Part shown: positions 7,302 through 16,117 of the stretch, piece by piece
Layout of the letters: every line of letters begins with the position of its first letter
Numbering within the stretch: the stretch's first letter is position 1
Source: a virus
Strand: one strand, 5' to 3'
DNA: 32,233 bases
IMG/VR virus record: IMGVR_UViG_3300030103_003269
Location: 1-32,233 of that record
Position numbers and translations under genes: made by a program
Notes under the pieces: model-generated
Database searches by the model: none
What the model saw: the letters and a program-made list of their open reading frames with translations, nothing else
Told to the model about the DNA's origin: nothing

Positions 7302-7886
7302 CTATGAAGTAACTATATTACAAACTCCAGTGCCACCAGCACCATTTTGTAATAAAAGTTTCAATTCAGTTTCATTAGTACAGTTAATAAAGTTCGCTGG
7401 TAACTCTTCCATTGCAGTAAATGTGAGCGAGTAGCCGTTAAAGTCTCCAAGTGCGCTACCGCTAGATATGTTTCCAGCAGATACATCACAACCCTGGTCT
7501 AATCCCATTAAAAAGAATTGGTCTCCTCTTGCGTGTACAATAATTCTTGGTCTTCCGTAAGAAATTAGTTTTACGTTTTTAGTAGATTTAACGTCTTGTC
7601 TTTTTAATTGAACAGTTAATGTTTGTTCGAAAAATGTAGTGCCATTTTCTCTCGAGGAATTTATCGTTTGCTCAAAAGAATTATTGCCCTTTAATTCAAA
7701 CTTAAATGCTGAAAATGTAATGCCGTCAGATTGAATAGCTACAATTTGGTCTGTATTATCAACAGTTCCATATTGAGCAAGTGCATCCATGTCTAAATCG
7801 CCATAGTTTATTAAGTATATTGCATGAAGTCCAGAAACTGCATCCTTGCATTGCTCCGTTCTTCCGCCAATTATATCACAACTCAT
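7302..7886 (-). CDS. Conserved phage structural protein (possible major tail protein)
   Basis: 194 residues from the chosen ATG at 7886 (MSCDIIGGRTEQCKD). The frame is open to 7937, but that would translate through a hairpin at 7916-7935, so the internal start is preferred. Recognisable segments: SGLHAIYLINYGD, FKFELKGNNSFEQTINSSRE, TTFFEQTLTVQLK, GRPRIIVHARG, GYSLTFTAMEELPANFI. This is a common protein next to the major capsid gene in flavobacterial phages; abundance and beta-rich makeup suggest a tail-tube or major structural role, unproven. Confidence 0.75.
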   Translation of the reverse strand: MSCDIIGGRTEQCKDAVSGLHAIYLINYGDLDMDALAQYGTVDNTDQIVAIQSDGITFSAFKFELKGNNSFEQTINSSRENGTTFFEQTLTVQLKRQDVKSTKNVKLISYGRPRIIVHARGDQFFLMGLDQGCDVSAGNISSGSALGDFNGYSLTFTAMEELPANFINCTNETELKLLLQNGAGGTGVCNIVTS

Positions 7887-7899
7887 GTTTTGTGGTTTT

Positions 7900-7935
7900 A
7901 AAAATTTAAAAATAAGAGGGGTTTTGACACCCCTC
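7900..7935 (-). terminator. Weak terminator or attenuator hairpin just after the capsid gene
   Basis: Minus strand: GAGGGGT, six-base loop GTCAAA, ACCCCTC (stem 7916-7935), then a T-rich but interrupted tract. It sits 12 bases after the capsid stop. The imperfect T run suggests partial termination or mRNA 3'-end protection, which would raise capsid mRNA relative to the next gene. Confidence 0.6.
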
Positions 7936-7947
7936 AATTAATTAGTC

Positions 7948-8868
7948 TTATGCGTAGATTACTACGTCTGAGTTAATACCCATTTCAACGCTACCAGTAA
8001 ATCTCATGATAACGCGAACATTTTGTGAGCCGTCAAGTTCTGCCATGTCTAAAACTCTAACCTCGTTATGGTCTGAAAGCAAACCAGTGCCGAAAAATAA
8101 GTTAGATTTTTGAGCAGCCATCATTGATGATGCTGGTAAGCCTTGTGCTACTACAACTGGAATTCCGTCAAAAGAAAGTGCTCCGTTAGTGTACCAGCTT
8201 GTTCCTTTATTATCAACACCATTTGCACCGATAGTTGCAACAAACCCACCTAATGCACGAATGTATGCTCTTGCTACATTTGGTGCTACGTAGATATGTA
8301 AATCTTCTTTTCCGTACACGCTTTGCGGTATAGCGTCAACCACCTTGCCTAATTCCGTTATCACGTTCGTAGCCGTGATACCAGTACCAGTAACTGCAAC
8401 ACAACCAGAACCACCAGCGGTAGCTTTGTAATAGAATCCGTCAAATTCTCCAGCCGTTCCAGTTTGACCTGCCCAGATAGTGTTTTCAACTTGAGCAGCC
8501 ACTTTTGCAGCCGTATGTGCAATAATGAAATCTGAAAGACTTGGTGCAAGATTATCAAATGCGCTAAAACCCATTTGTTCTGCCTCCCAAGAATTTACTA
8601 AGTCTTTTTTACAAACATCATAGTTAACCTGGAATTCCTCTGGCTCAATGATTTTTTCTGTTAGTGTTAAAGTACCAGATGCTGTATAGTCACAAGTTGC
8701 GTTTGCAACAATGTTTCCTAATGCACCTACTTGTAAAACTTGCTTATATTTTACGTTTGGTAATACTGTGATTAGACCTTTGTCTAATGTTTGAGCTGAA
8801 AGTAAGGCCGCAGAAATATATTTTCCAGCGAACTCCCCAGCATAAGTTGATGTTAAAGATACACCCAT
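7948..8868 (-). CDS. Major capsid protein (HK97-fold)
   Basis: 306 residues. The start, MGVSLTSTYAGEFAGKYISA, and later segments (EFQVNYDVCKKDL, FSAFDNLAPSLSDFI, a stretch rich in Ala/Gly, VYGKEDLHIYVAPNVARAYI, GIPVVVAQGL, RFTGSVEMGINSDVVIY) match the major capsid proteins of Bacteroidota siphoviruses. GC and codon use are richer here than around it, typical of a highly expressed phage gene. The scaffold-like gene lies immediately upstream and a hairpin immediately downstream. It forms the icosahedral shell. Confidence 0.85.
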   Translation of the reverse strand: MGVSLTSTYAGEFAGKYISAALLSAQTLDKGLITVLPNVKYKQVLQVGALGNIVANATCDYTASGTLTLTEKIIEPEEFQVNYDVCKKDLVNSWEAEQMGFSAFDNLAPSLSDFIIAHTAAKVAAQVENTIWAGQTGTAGEFDGFYYKATAGGSGCVAVTGTGITATNVITELGKVVDAIPQSVYGKEDLHIYVAPNVARAYIRALGGFVATIGANGVDNKGTSWYTNGALSFDGIPVVVAQGLPASSMMAAQKSNLFFGTGLLSDHNEVRVLDMAELDGSQNVRVIMRFTGSVEMGINSDVVIYA

Positions 8869-8892
8869 TTTTTTTAGTTTTTAATTATTAAT

Positions 8893-9498
8893 TTATTTAC
8901 TTAATCGATTCATTACTCTGTCAAGAGTAGTTTCTGTTCTGTTTTGAGAAAATTTAAAGCCTTCAATTTCTTTTTTGTTTTCTGGATTATGTACAATTGG
9001 CTCAATTTTTTCTTCTTCTTTTAATTCAATCACTTCTTCTTTTTCCTCTTTTTTATCTTCTTCTTGTGGTTGAATTTTTAATTTAAGTTCTTCAATTTCT
9101 TTTTTAAGCTTTTCTATTTCCTCAAAATGAAATTCTTTAGTAACTGTCTCAACTACTTTTTTTGGAGTTTCTGCCTCTTGTTCAACATACTCCTCTTTTT
9201 CTTCTTCTTTCTCAATTACTTCCTCTTTTTCTTCTTTTTCCTCTTTTCCTTTTACCATATCAATTATGCCCTCTTCTTTGACTACAATCATTCTGCCGTC
9301 CTCAAGTTCATATTCGCCAACAGGCATTGCAACTTTTCCGTCTTCTGCGATTATTGAGATGTTATCTCCTTCTTCGAATTTTTCAGACTCAACAATTGTA
9401 AGTCCGTCTTCTAACTTCATTTGAGCAAGATTTACTTCTGTTTGCTCTAAACCTAATAAGGTTTTTATTTTTGATATGATATCAGTATTTTTTTCCAT
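8893..9498 (-). CDS. Scaffold-like, Glu/Lys-rich prohead protein
   Basis: 201 residues. The N-terminal 80 residues carry MKLEDGLTIVE, then GDNISIIAEDGKVAMPVGEY and ELEDGRMIVVKEEGII, a small beta domain typical of this family. Residues 82-185 are a very charged helical region dominated by Glu and Lys; the last 30 residues (FKFSQNRTETTLDRVMNRLSK) resemble a capsid-binding tail. Such proteins act as internal scaffolds during capsid assembly. An ECF-type promoter candidate lies upstream (9521-9542). Confidence 0.7.
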   Translation of the reverse strand: MEKNTDIISKIKTLLGLEQTEVNLAQMKLEDGLTIVESEKFEEGDNISIIAEDGKVAMPVGEYELEDGRMIVVKEEGIIDMVKGKEEKEEKEEVIEKEEEKEEYVEQEAETPKKVVETVTKEFHFEEIEKLKKEIEELKLKIQPQEEDKKEEKEEVIELKEEEKIEPIVHNPENKKEIEGFKFSQNRTETTLDRVMNRLSK

Positions 9499-9520
9499 AA
9501 TTATAATTTTACAACTATAT

Positions 9521-9542
9521 AACGCTTAATTTTTATTTTGTT
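9521..9542 (-). promoter_or_regulatory. ECF-type late promoter candidate upstream of the scaffold gene
   Basis: Minus strand CTAAC (AAC at 9542-9540), 15 nt, then CGTTATATA (CGTT at 9524-9521). Same spacing and -10 sequence as at 7177-7198 and 10902-10923. The element begins in the 53-base gap after the stop of the 9552-9707 gene. Here CGTT is 26 bases before the ATG, so a short leader is expected. Confidence 0.65.
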
Positions 9543-9551
9543 AGATTTTCA

Positions 9552-9707
9552 TTAAACTTTTCCAATGCCTTGTGCGTGTAAACTACCATTACAACAATCC
9601 TTATGGTATGTATTATCTTCACACAAACAACCCCTATTGCCACCTTTTGGCGAGGTTTTACTTGGTGTTCTATTTTTGTCCTTTATTTGTTTTTTCTTTT
9701 TTTTCAT
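9552..9707 (-). CDS. Small Cys-rich conserved protein (51 aa)
   Basis: An ATG at 9707 opens 51 codons in a frame different from the protease gene, whose last 38 bases it overlaps. It starts with a Lys run (MKKKKKQIKDK), followed by RGCLCEDNTYHKDCCNGSL and a HAQGIG end. I recall similar GCLC...CC...QGIG peptides in flavobacterial phage structural operons; the four Cys could bind zinc or form a knot. Function unknown. It overlaps a GATC-containing motif at its start codon. Confidence 0.7.
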   Translation of the reverse strand: MKKKKKQIKDKNRTPSKTSPKGGNRGCLCEDNTYHKDCCNGSLHAQGIGKV

Positions 9708-10893
9708 GATCTAAAATTAAATTTTTTAATTCCTCTATGATTTTTTTATTTAAATCTTCTTTTACTTCACTTAACTTTTCCAGCTTTTTAAGTTTACTTT
9801 CAGACCAACGCAAACCAGCTAAACCACCCCAAAGCAAATAGCTAATATTTCCACAATCATTTGTGTCAGCTTTATCATAATAAGTTTTGGCTCTACTTAA
9901 ATACGAGTACATTCTTTTTATTGTGTCTACATTCAAGGCACGCCCTTTTGACAAGTCAGCCCCTCTATTTTTTCCAACAAGAGTAGCACATTTATTGCCA
10001 TTCTTTTTGTTTAATTCCATTCCTCTTTTAGCATTATTTTTTACTGCATCTGGGTAATCTGCATATGATTCCAGGTCAGTAGAGTTTTTTATTGGAACGC
10101 AATTAGGTACTTTCTTTCCGTCTTTCATTTTAAAACCTACTTGCTCATATCCGTCCCAACAAGGTTTTTTAAAATTCACAGTTGGTATTTCTTCACTTAA
10201 TGAATGCTCTTTGCAAGGCATAAACCAAACTTTTCCCTCAAATTCGTGTTCGTGATAACTTTCGCAACCTACTTCTTTAGCAACTTCTAATGCTTTTTCC
10301 TTTGTGCTATAAGCATTTCTATCATCTATGATTGCAATATCTTCATCTACTACAATAGATTTTAATTCTTGTTTTAAATTTGATTTCTCACTAAAGTAGC
10401 CTTCTATGGAAAAGCCTTTAATTTCTCCAGCTTTTACTTTCTGCCAGACTTCTTCGTTGTCCACCTTCATAGTAATAAACCATGTGCCTTTTTCTGCTTT
10501 AAAACCATATAAAGAACTTTTATCTTTTTTTGAATCTTCTACAAGCCAACTTTCGACAACACTCATTCCTTCAATTTTTGATTCGTGTTCTATCGTAGCA
10601 TTATTTTGGTTTGATTCTTTTAAGAATAATTGACTGGCTTTACGTACAGTTTTCTCACTAAAATAAATATAATAATCTTCTTTAGTATCTTCATTACGCC
10701 TAAAAATCTGCTTATTTGGTATCAAAGCTGGCCCCATTAAAAGCCTTTTTTCTTCATTAATAGTTTTTAATTCTACTTCATGTTTTTTTAAAGCAATCCA
10801 GTCTTCTTCTATTGCTGGGTTTTCAACTACTGAAACGGCTTGTATTCCAGCTTGTTCTTCTTCTTCGTTTAATATTAATTCGATAATTTTCAT
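9670..10893 (-). CDS. XkdF-like prohead protease with two extra C-terminal modules
   Basis: 407 residues. Residues 15-170 match XkdF-type phage serine proteases: VVENPAIEEDWIA, GPALIPNKQIFR, EHESKIEGMSVVESWLVED (H103), GTWFITMKVDNEEVW and GFSIEGYF (S162), the likely His/Ser pair. Residues about 194-270 hold YHEHEFEGKVWFMPCKEH and CWDGYEQVGFKMKDGKKVPNC. Residues about 277-372 hold ADYPDAVKNNAKRGM and GLAGLRWSESKLKKL, a module also seen alone in related phages. The protease matures the prohead. Preceded by an ECF-type promoter candidate. Confidence 0.75.
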   Translation of the reverse strand: MKIIELILNEEEEQAGIQAVSVVENPAIEEDWIALKKHEVELKTINEEKRLLMGPALIPNKQIFRRNEDTKEDYYIYFSEKTVRKASQLFLKESNQNNATIEHESKIEGMSVVESWLVEDSKKDKSSLYGFKAEKGTWFITMKVDNEEVWQKVKAGEIKGFSIEGYFSEKSNLKQELKSIVVDEDIAIIDDRNAYSTKEKALEVAKEVGCESYHEHEFEGKVWFMPCKEHSLSEEIPTVNFKKPCWDGYEQVGFKMKDGKKVPNCVPIKNSTDLESYADYPDAVKNNAKRGMELNKKNGNKCATLVGKNRGADLSKGRALNVDTIKRMYSYLSRAKTYYDKADTNDCGNISYLLWGGLAGLRWSESKLKKLEKLSEVKEDLNKKIIEELKNLILDHEKKEKTNKGQK

Positions 10894-10901
10894 ATTTATA
10901 T

Positions 10902-10923
10902 AACGCTTTTAATTTAAATTGTT
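10902..10923 (-). promoter_or_regulatory. ECF-type late promoter candidate upstream of the protease gene
   Basis: Minus strand GCAAC (AAC at 10923-10921), 15 nt, then CGTTATATAA (CGTT at 10905-10902), 12 bases before the ATG at 10893. The AAC falls inside the last codons of the tape measure gene, so the promoter overlaps coding sequence. Identical spacing to 7177-7198 and 9521-9542. Confidence 0.65.
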
Positions 10924-13466
10924 GCATTTTCAATCTTATTTCTATCTAAACTCTGTGCCGTTGTAATATCTCCAGACACAACATATGCCTGAGTTGGTTG
11001 CATTTGTAATTGTGCTAATTGATTCACACCACTATCGCCAACTACGTTAAAGTTTGGTTGAGGTGCTGAGCCACCAGCATTTGCACTTGGCGTTTCAATA
11101 TTTCCACTACTTCCAGAACTTTTAAATTGTTGTTTCGCTATGGTTGCAATTTGTGCAATTCCTGTGATTCCAACTACCGCTGCATTTGCAAATCTTAAAG
11201 ATTGAGTAGGTGTGACATCAGTTGTTTCTGCCATAGCTTTCATAATACCTTGTGCCGTACTAATAACCGCTTGAGCAATTCCTACGGCTTTATTTATATT
11301 AAATGCCCTTCTTGCACTCTTTTCATTATCATCAGCCAAAGCATTTACCAAATCACCAATAGCACCTAAACCAGCATGAGCAATATCTAACTGTTGCATC
11401 ATACTTACTCGTTTTCTTTCTACTTGTTCTTTGTCTTTATCTTCTTCTTCTTTTCTGTACTTATCATTTATTTTTGCAAGTTCTTCATTTAAACTTTTTT
11501 GTAATTCAGTTTCGAGTATTGCATTTCCTTGAGCAAGTTCAAATTTAGCCTCATAACCTTCTATTAATTTAGTTATTTCTTTTTCCTCTTCTGTTTCTCT
11601 TAATTCATTCAATAACTTAAATTGTTCATCTTGTTTATCAAAATCAATCTTGTCATATTTTGCGTTAACATCTGCAATTTTTTTCCTGGAAACTTCGCCC
11701 ATTGCAACAGACCTATCGGAAAATTCTTTTAACGTCATTTCTCCGTCATCAAATTTTCTTTGCATTATTTCTTTTTCTTGTTCTCTTTGTTTTTCAAGTA
11801 ATGCTATTTCACTTTCTCTTGTTTCTTCTTTTAGGTTGAGTAACATCATTTGTGTATCATGCTCAAAATCAACCTCACGTCTTCTATCATCTTCTAAAAT
11901 TTTAGCATATCTTTGTTTCCAATTATTATCTAACGCAAGTATTAATTTTTCTTTATCTTCTTGCTTTATGTTTTCATTATTTAAAATATCAATTCTTTCT
12001 TTTTCATATTGATGTTTAGCACTTTTAAAAATATTATGAATTCTTTTATTATTAAATTCATTTTGTAATTGAAATATTCTTTCTTCTACGTCTTCAAATT
12101 GTTTAACTCTAGCCTTGTTACTTCTACCTCTTATTTTATTTCTTTTTTTGCTATTTTTTTCAGTATTAATATTTGTTTTTTCTTCAAGTTCACCAACTTG
12201 TTTTAATAAATCTTTTGCTCTATTTTCAAAATTTTCTGCAAGTTCTTTATTTGCTCTACCTGTTTTTTCATTTATGTCTTCTGCTAATGTGCTCCCTATA
12301 AATGGCCTTAATAATCGGTCTTTTACAATCGAAAAACCAGCCTCAAGTCCAGAAATTTCTTCTGTTGTTTCTTTTCTTAATGCCTCTGCTCTTTCTTTTG
12401 CCGCCAACTCAATCAATGTGTTAGCTTGAATTCTTAACATTGTTGCTTTTATATAAGCTGGTGTTTTATCTATATAATTATTTTCTGCATCTTCTAAATT
12501 ATCCATTTGGCCGATTGAATCGCCTAAAGTTTCATTATATATATCTAAAGCCTCTTTTTTACTTATTGTTCCTTCTTTTGCTTGGTCGAAAGCAATTTCA
12601 ACGTCAATCAATTCTTTAAAAAGATTTTCCATTCCAGAAGTTGTAGCCTCTAAAATTTCATTATATCCTTCTTGTTCATGTCCAGCTAAACCAACTGCGT
12701 GACTAATGTCTTCCCAATAAGCCACAACTGTTCCTAAAGCCACTACAAATAGACCTATGCCAGTTGCCGCAATTCCTACCTTAACACTTTTTAAAGCTTT
12801 GACAGCACTTGCTCCCATATCTTTAAAGGCACTAGCACCTTTTTGTATGTTTTTTATGCCTTCGGCAAGTACCATAGCTTGTTGCACCATTAATATTTTG
12901 TGGTGTACATCTTCTGACTCCATACCAAATGCAGACATAGCGACGGCACCCACTTCTAATGCACCAGCAATTCCGTGTACTCCTTCCTCAAATGTATGTA
13001 CTGCATCTCCAGAATGTTTAATTTCATCTGCCGTTTCTTTAAATAAATCTTTTGTGCCACTTTGAGCCTCTTTTAAATCTTTAACGTGTTGAGTTAAATC
13101 TTGAAACTCTCTTGAGCCTTGTTCTCCAGCTAATGATAATGCCTCTAATCTTCTTACCGAATTATTAATTTGTACTTGTAAACTTCCTAATTCATCTCCA
13201 CTTATTTTTAAGCCTTTATTATAATCAGTTTGAATTTTATTCAATCCGTCATACTCTAAATTTAATCCAGCTAATTTTTTCCTTAACTCATCAGCTACCT
13301 TTTGGTTATGTTTTCTCTCTTGAAAACTTTTGCCCTCTGTATCAGTTAATTTATCAATAGCTTTTTCTGTTTCTTTAATCTCTTTTCTTAAAGAATCAAA
13401 TCTGCCTTGTATATCCTCAACTCCTTCACTATTTACATCAATATTAATTTGATAATTCTCAGCCAT
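10914..13466 (-). CDS. Tail tape measure protein
   Basis: 850 residues, mostly helical with long charged coiled coils (about 10-150 and 290-680), a hydrophobic segment at about 228-250 (GIAATGIGLFVVALGTVVAY), and an Ala-rich segment near 700-760. Start (NYQINIDVNSEGVEDIQ) and layout fit Bacteroidota tape measures. It sets tail length and lies in the tail lumen. A length of 850 residues predicts a long flexible tail, i.e. siphovirus-like. Its ATG overlaps the stop of the 54-aa gene (TAATG). Confidence 0.85.
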   Translation of the reverse strand: MAENYQINIDVNSEGVEDIQGRFDSLRKEIKETEKAIDKLTDTEGKSFQERKHNQKVADELRKKLAGLNLEYDGLNKIQTDYNKGLKISGDELGSLQVQINNSVRRLEALSLAGEQGSREFQDLTQHVKDLKEAQSGTKDLFKETADEIKHSGDAVHTFEEGVHGIAGALEVGAVAMSAFGMESEDVHHKILMVQQAMVLAEGIKNIQKGASAFKDMGASAVKALKSVKVGIAATGIGLFVVALGTVVAYWEDISHAVGLAGHEQEGYNEILEATTSGMENLFKELIDVEIAFDQAKEGTISKKEALDIYNETLGDSIGQMDNLEDAENNYIDKTPAYIKATMLRIQANTLIELAAKERAEALRKETTEEISGLEAGFSIVKDRLLRPFIGSTLAEDINEKTGRANKELAENFENRAKDLLKQVGELEEKTNINTEKNSKKRNKIRGRSNKARVKQFEDVEERIFQLQNEFNNKRIHNIFKSAKHQYEKERIDILNNENIKQEDKEKLILALDNNWKQRYAKILEDDRRREVDFEHDTQMMLLNLKEETRESEIALLEKQREQEKEIMQRKFDDGEMTLKEFSDRSVAMGEVSRKKIADVNAKYDKIDFDKQDEQFKLLNELRETEEEKEITKLIEGYEAKFELAQGNAILETELQKSLNEELAKINDKYRKEEEDKDKEQVERKRVSMMQQLDIAHAGLGAIGDLVNALADDNEKSARRAFNINKAVGIAQAVISTAQGIMKAMAETTDVTPTQSLRFANAAVVGITGIAQIATIAKQQFKSSGSSGNIETPSANAGGSAPQPNFNVVGDSGVNQLAQLQMQPTQAYVVSGDITTAQSLDRNKIENATI

Positions 13467-13630
13467 TATTTTTTATTTTTAAAGTGTAATTTTCTTTTTT
13501 CTTGTTTATATATTTCCTTTAAATTATCATTTAATTTGTACTTACCTTTTGCAATTTCTATTTCTTCACTCACGTTTAAATGTTCAGATATTTTAAGCAT
13601 TTCAAATATTTTTTCTATGTCATTTTTCAT
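13466..13630 (-). CDS. Small charged protein upstream of the tape measure (54 aa)
   Basis: ATG at 13630 opens 54 codons: MKNDIEKIFEMLKISEHLNV, then SEEIEIAKGKYKLNDNLKEI and a basic end (YKQEKRKLHFKNKK). The stop overlaps the tape measure start as TAATG, a classic coupling arrangement, and the gene fills the 13467-13642 gap. It looks like a short helical protein; a role in tail assembly is only suggested by position. Confidence 0.6.
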   Translation of the reverse strand: MKNDIEKIFEMLKISEHLNVSEEIEIAKGKYKLNDNLKEIYKQEKRKLHFKNKK

Positions 13631-13642
13631 ACGAACTAAAAT

Positions 13643-16117
13643 TTAAGGTTGTTGGATTACTATTGTATTTTCGCTTACTGCTCCATTTTGATATGTTTGT
13701 GTAACTAATAATTCAATGCCCTGTGTTTGGTAATCTTCATTAATTAATTTAACACTACTTTCTGTAACAATAAACTTATGCAACATTTGTGGAAATAAAG
13801 GATTGTTACTTTCGTCCATTATATACTTTTTTGAATTATTATTCGCTGGTACACATACAGAAATAATTTGTGAACTTGTAATTGTACTTGGTGTAATAGT
13901 AACTCCAGCCGTTGTAGTCGTAATTGTAGCACTCACTACATTATTATACAATGTAATAGGTACATCAACACAATTTGCACTTGGGTTAGTAGGAATCACA
14001 ACCACAGGGTTTGTTGGTCTTAAGTCCATTATTAAAGATAAATTAACTTCTCCAGAAGTTAAGTTGCTTTTCATTGAATTTATAATGTATCTTTTATCTC
14101 TAATTAAAAGCCTATCATTTAACTGCAATTTTGTTAATAATGAAATTGGAAATACACTTTTTAAATCTGTTATTCTATTTTCTAATCTATATAAATTTTG
14201 TAAATAATTAAAATAATAAGTTGCATATAAACCATTAGGTATTGCATACCATAAAAAAGTGCTTATTTCTTCTCCGAAATTTAAAGAATAATCTGTCTGG
14301 TTGTTAATTTTTAAATCTTGTCCAAAAGGAATATAATTAGTTATTGTTTGCGTTGTAGTTCCGTCATTGATTTTTATATCTGTAACTTGTTTATCATACA
14401 TATAAAACAAACATGGTTTTGGTATATAAGGCGAATAATTTTCATCTAACGCATAAGCGACTTGTGTGTCAGTTGGTGTTCCATTACTTAAAGAAAATCT
14501 TGTGCCCATTAAATTCTCAAATGGTATTTTTACCTGGAATTCGCTACCTTCATTTGGAAATGTACTTGCTAAATTTCCATAACCTTTTTGGTGAGTACTT
14601 CTAAAATTTTGATTTAAAAAACTTTTACTTTCTGCATACTCAAAATTAATTTTTTTATAAAGTGGAACTTTTTTTACTTCTATTGATTCAATATCTGTAT
14701 ATGTTGTAGTGTCATATAAATCTCCTACATTATACCAATTTTCTATGTCCTCAATTTGGTAAACATCATCATCAGTACCATAGCAAGTTAAATTGAACAT
14801 TTTTAAAATTCCAGTAAAAAAATCTTTAACTTTTATATTTGGTAAATAATTTGTAATAAAATTAACACCTGTTAAAGAAACTGCATTTCCGTCTGTTTCT
14901 CGCCATAAATCTTGGGTTTGACCTACATTGTTTAAACTATTATAAGTCAAATGTTGAGTATAATTTACTTTGCCAGTAATATTCATTGACTGTGTTGCTC
15001 TTACTTCCCAATGATAAACTCTAATATTTCCACTTCTGTCCAAAAGTGTATCTACAAAAACAATATCAATATACAAGCCACTAGCAGAACTTGGTAATGG
15101 TGGTATTTCTGCAGTTGTTTGTAAAATACCATTGACAAACATATCGACATAAATAGTTGCATTTATACTTGTAGGCAAAATTGAAACAGTTATTTTTTCT
15201 TCAATCTGTATTATAGTTCTTAATGGATGTAAAGTATGCCAATTTGAATTTAATAAAGTACCACTATTCCAATCATTATTGCCGTCCCATTGTAAAGTAA
15301 GCGTATCATTAGTATAATTAAATGGGTCTTGATTTACAAAAGGCCCCACATTTGGAAAAGATAAAGGGCCAGTTATATCTAATTTTTTTGGTTGACTAAC
15401 AAATGTATTTGTACTATTATTTTTACACCATAAAAACAACTTTTTAAATTTTTCATCATTTAAAAAATTTCCATTAAAAGTGATTCCGTATCTACTCTCT
15501 ATAGCCTCAAATATTTTAGAAACTTTAATTGCTGGAAATAAATCTGTATAATCTATTTTTCCTATTGGTGTAGAAATATCATTACTTCCAGAATCTCCAT
15601 ACGTCCACAAATCTTTGCTACTTATTAATGGGTATCTAACATCATAATCTGTGGTGTCATCTGTAATCCTATTTAAAACTTCTGTTCCTGTATAGCTATG
15701 ATCTAAAGCACTTAAATCTAAATCTGTAAGGTTTTCATCTAAAAATTTATCCTTTAATGTAGTTATATCTCCGTAAAAAGATAATTGATAACTTTCTGGT
15801 TTTCCTTTAATTAAATTGACTTTTTCTAATTGAATTTTACCACTTCTAAAAGGTGTTAAATTAATATCAATCTTAGCACTTTTTCTTTGGTTTACATCAA
15901 ATTGCACACTGCTATATGAGTAAACATCATTATTGTACCAATGATGAAAAATAGTGTTATTATTTGGAGTTGCTGGAACTGTAAAAGATTGACTAAAGTC
16001 TGAATAAACCTTGCTTATATCTTGAATGTTTTGAATAGTTGAATTTACTTCTATATTCTCATCATCAAATAAATCTAATTTAACTCCTTCGACATAAATT
16101 TGTATATTTCTTTTCAT
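13643..16117 (-). CDS. Large tail structural protein (probable distal tail/baseplate component)
   Basis: 824 residues, beta-rich. The start (MKRNIQIYVEGVKLDLFDD...FSQSFTVPATPNN) matches a family of Bacteroidota phage tail proteins that open with a strand, an LF/LNDD turn and a FS...F-x-V/L-P-x-T motif. The middle is rich in aromatic and polar residues; the C-terminal about 110 residues (from NPVVVIPTNPSANC) look like an Ig-like or BACON-like domain. Distal tail or baseplate assignment is inferred from size and position before the tape measure. Its ATG overlaps the previous stop by one base. Confidence 0.65.
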   Translation of the reverse strand: MKRNIQIYVEGVKLDLFDDENIEVNSTIQNIQDISKVYSDFSQSFTVPATPNNNTIFHHWYNNDVYSYSSVQFDVNQRKSAKIDINLTPFRSGKIQLEKVNLIKGKPESYQLSFYGDITTLKDKFLDENLTDLDLSALDHSYTGTEVLNRITDDTTDYDVRYPLISSKDLWTYGDSGSNDISTPIGKIDYTDLFPAIKVSKIFEAIESRYGITFNGNFLNDEKFKKLFLWCKNNSTNTFVSQPKKLDITGPLSFPNVGPFVNQDPFNYTNDTLTLQWDGNNDWNSGTLLNSNWHTLHPLRTIIQIEEKITVSILPTSINATIYVDMFVNGILQTTAEIPPLPSSASGLYIDIVFVDTLLDRSGNIRVYHWEVRATQSMNITGKVNYTQHLTYNSLNNVGQTQDLWRETDGNAVSLTGVNFITNYLPNIKVKDFFTGILKMFNLTCYGTDDDVYQIEDIENWYNVGDLYDTTTYTDIESIEVKKVPLYKKINFEYAESKSFLNQNFRSTHQKGYGNLASTFPNEGSEFQVKIPFENLMGTRFSLSNGTPTDTQVAYALDENYSPYIPKPCLFYMYDKQVTDIKINDGTTTQTITNYIPFGQDLKINNQTDYSLNFGEEISTFLWYAIPNGLYATYYFNYLQNLYRLENRITDLKSVFPISLLTKLQLNDRLLIRDKRYIINSMKSNLTSGEVNLSLIMDLRPTNPVVVIPTNPSANCVDVPITLYNNVVSATITTTTAGVTITPSTITSSQIISVCVPANNNSKKYIMDESNNPLFPQMLHKFIVTESSVKLINEDYQTQGIELLVTQTYQNGAVSENTIVIQQP

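Noticed and set aside
8361-8558. A 65-codon minus-strand ORF inside the capsid gene
   Set aside because: It is an alternative frame of the GC-richer capsid gene with repetitive Leu/Val composition and no own signals.
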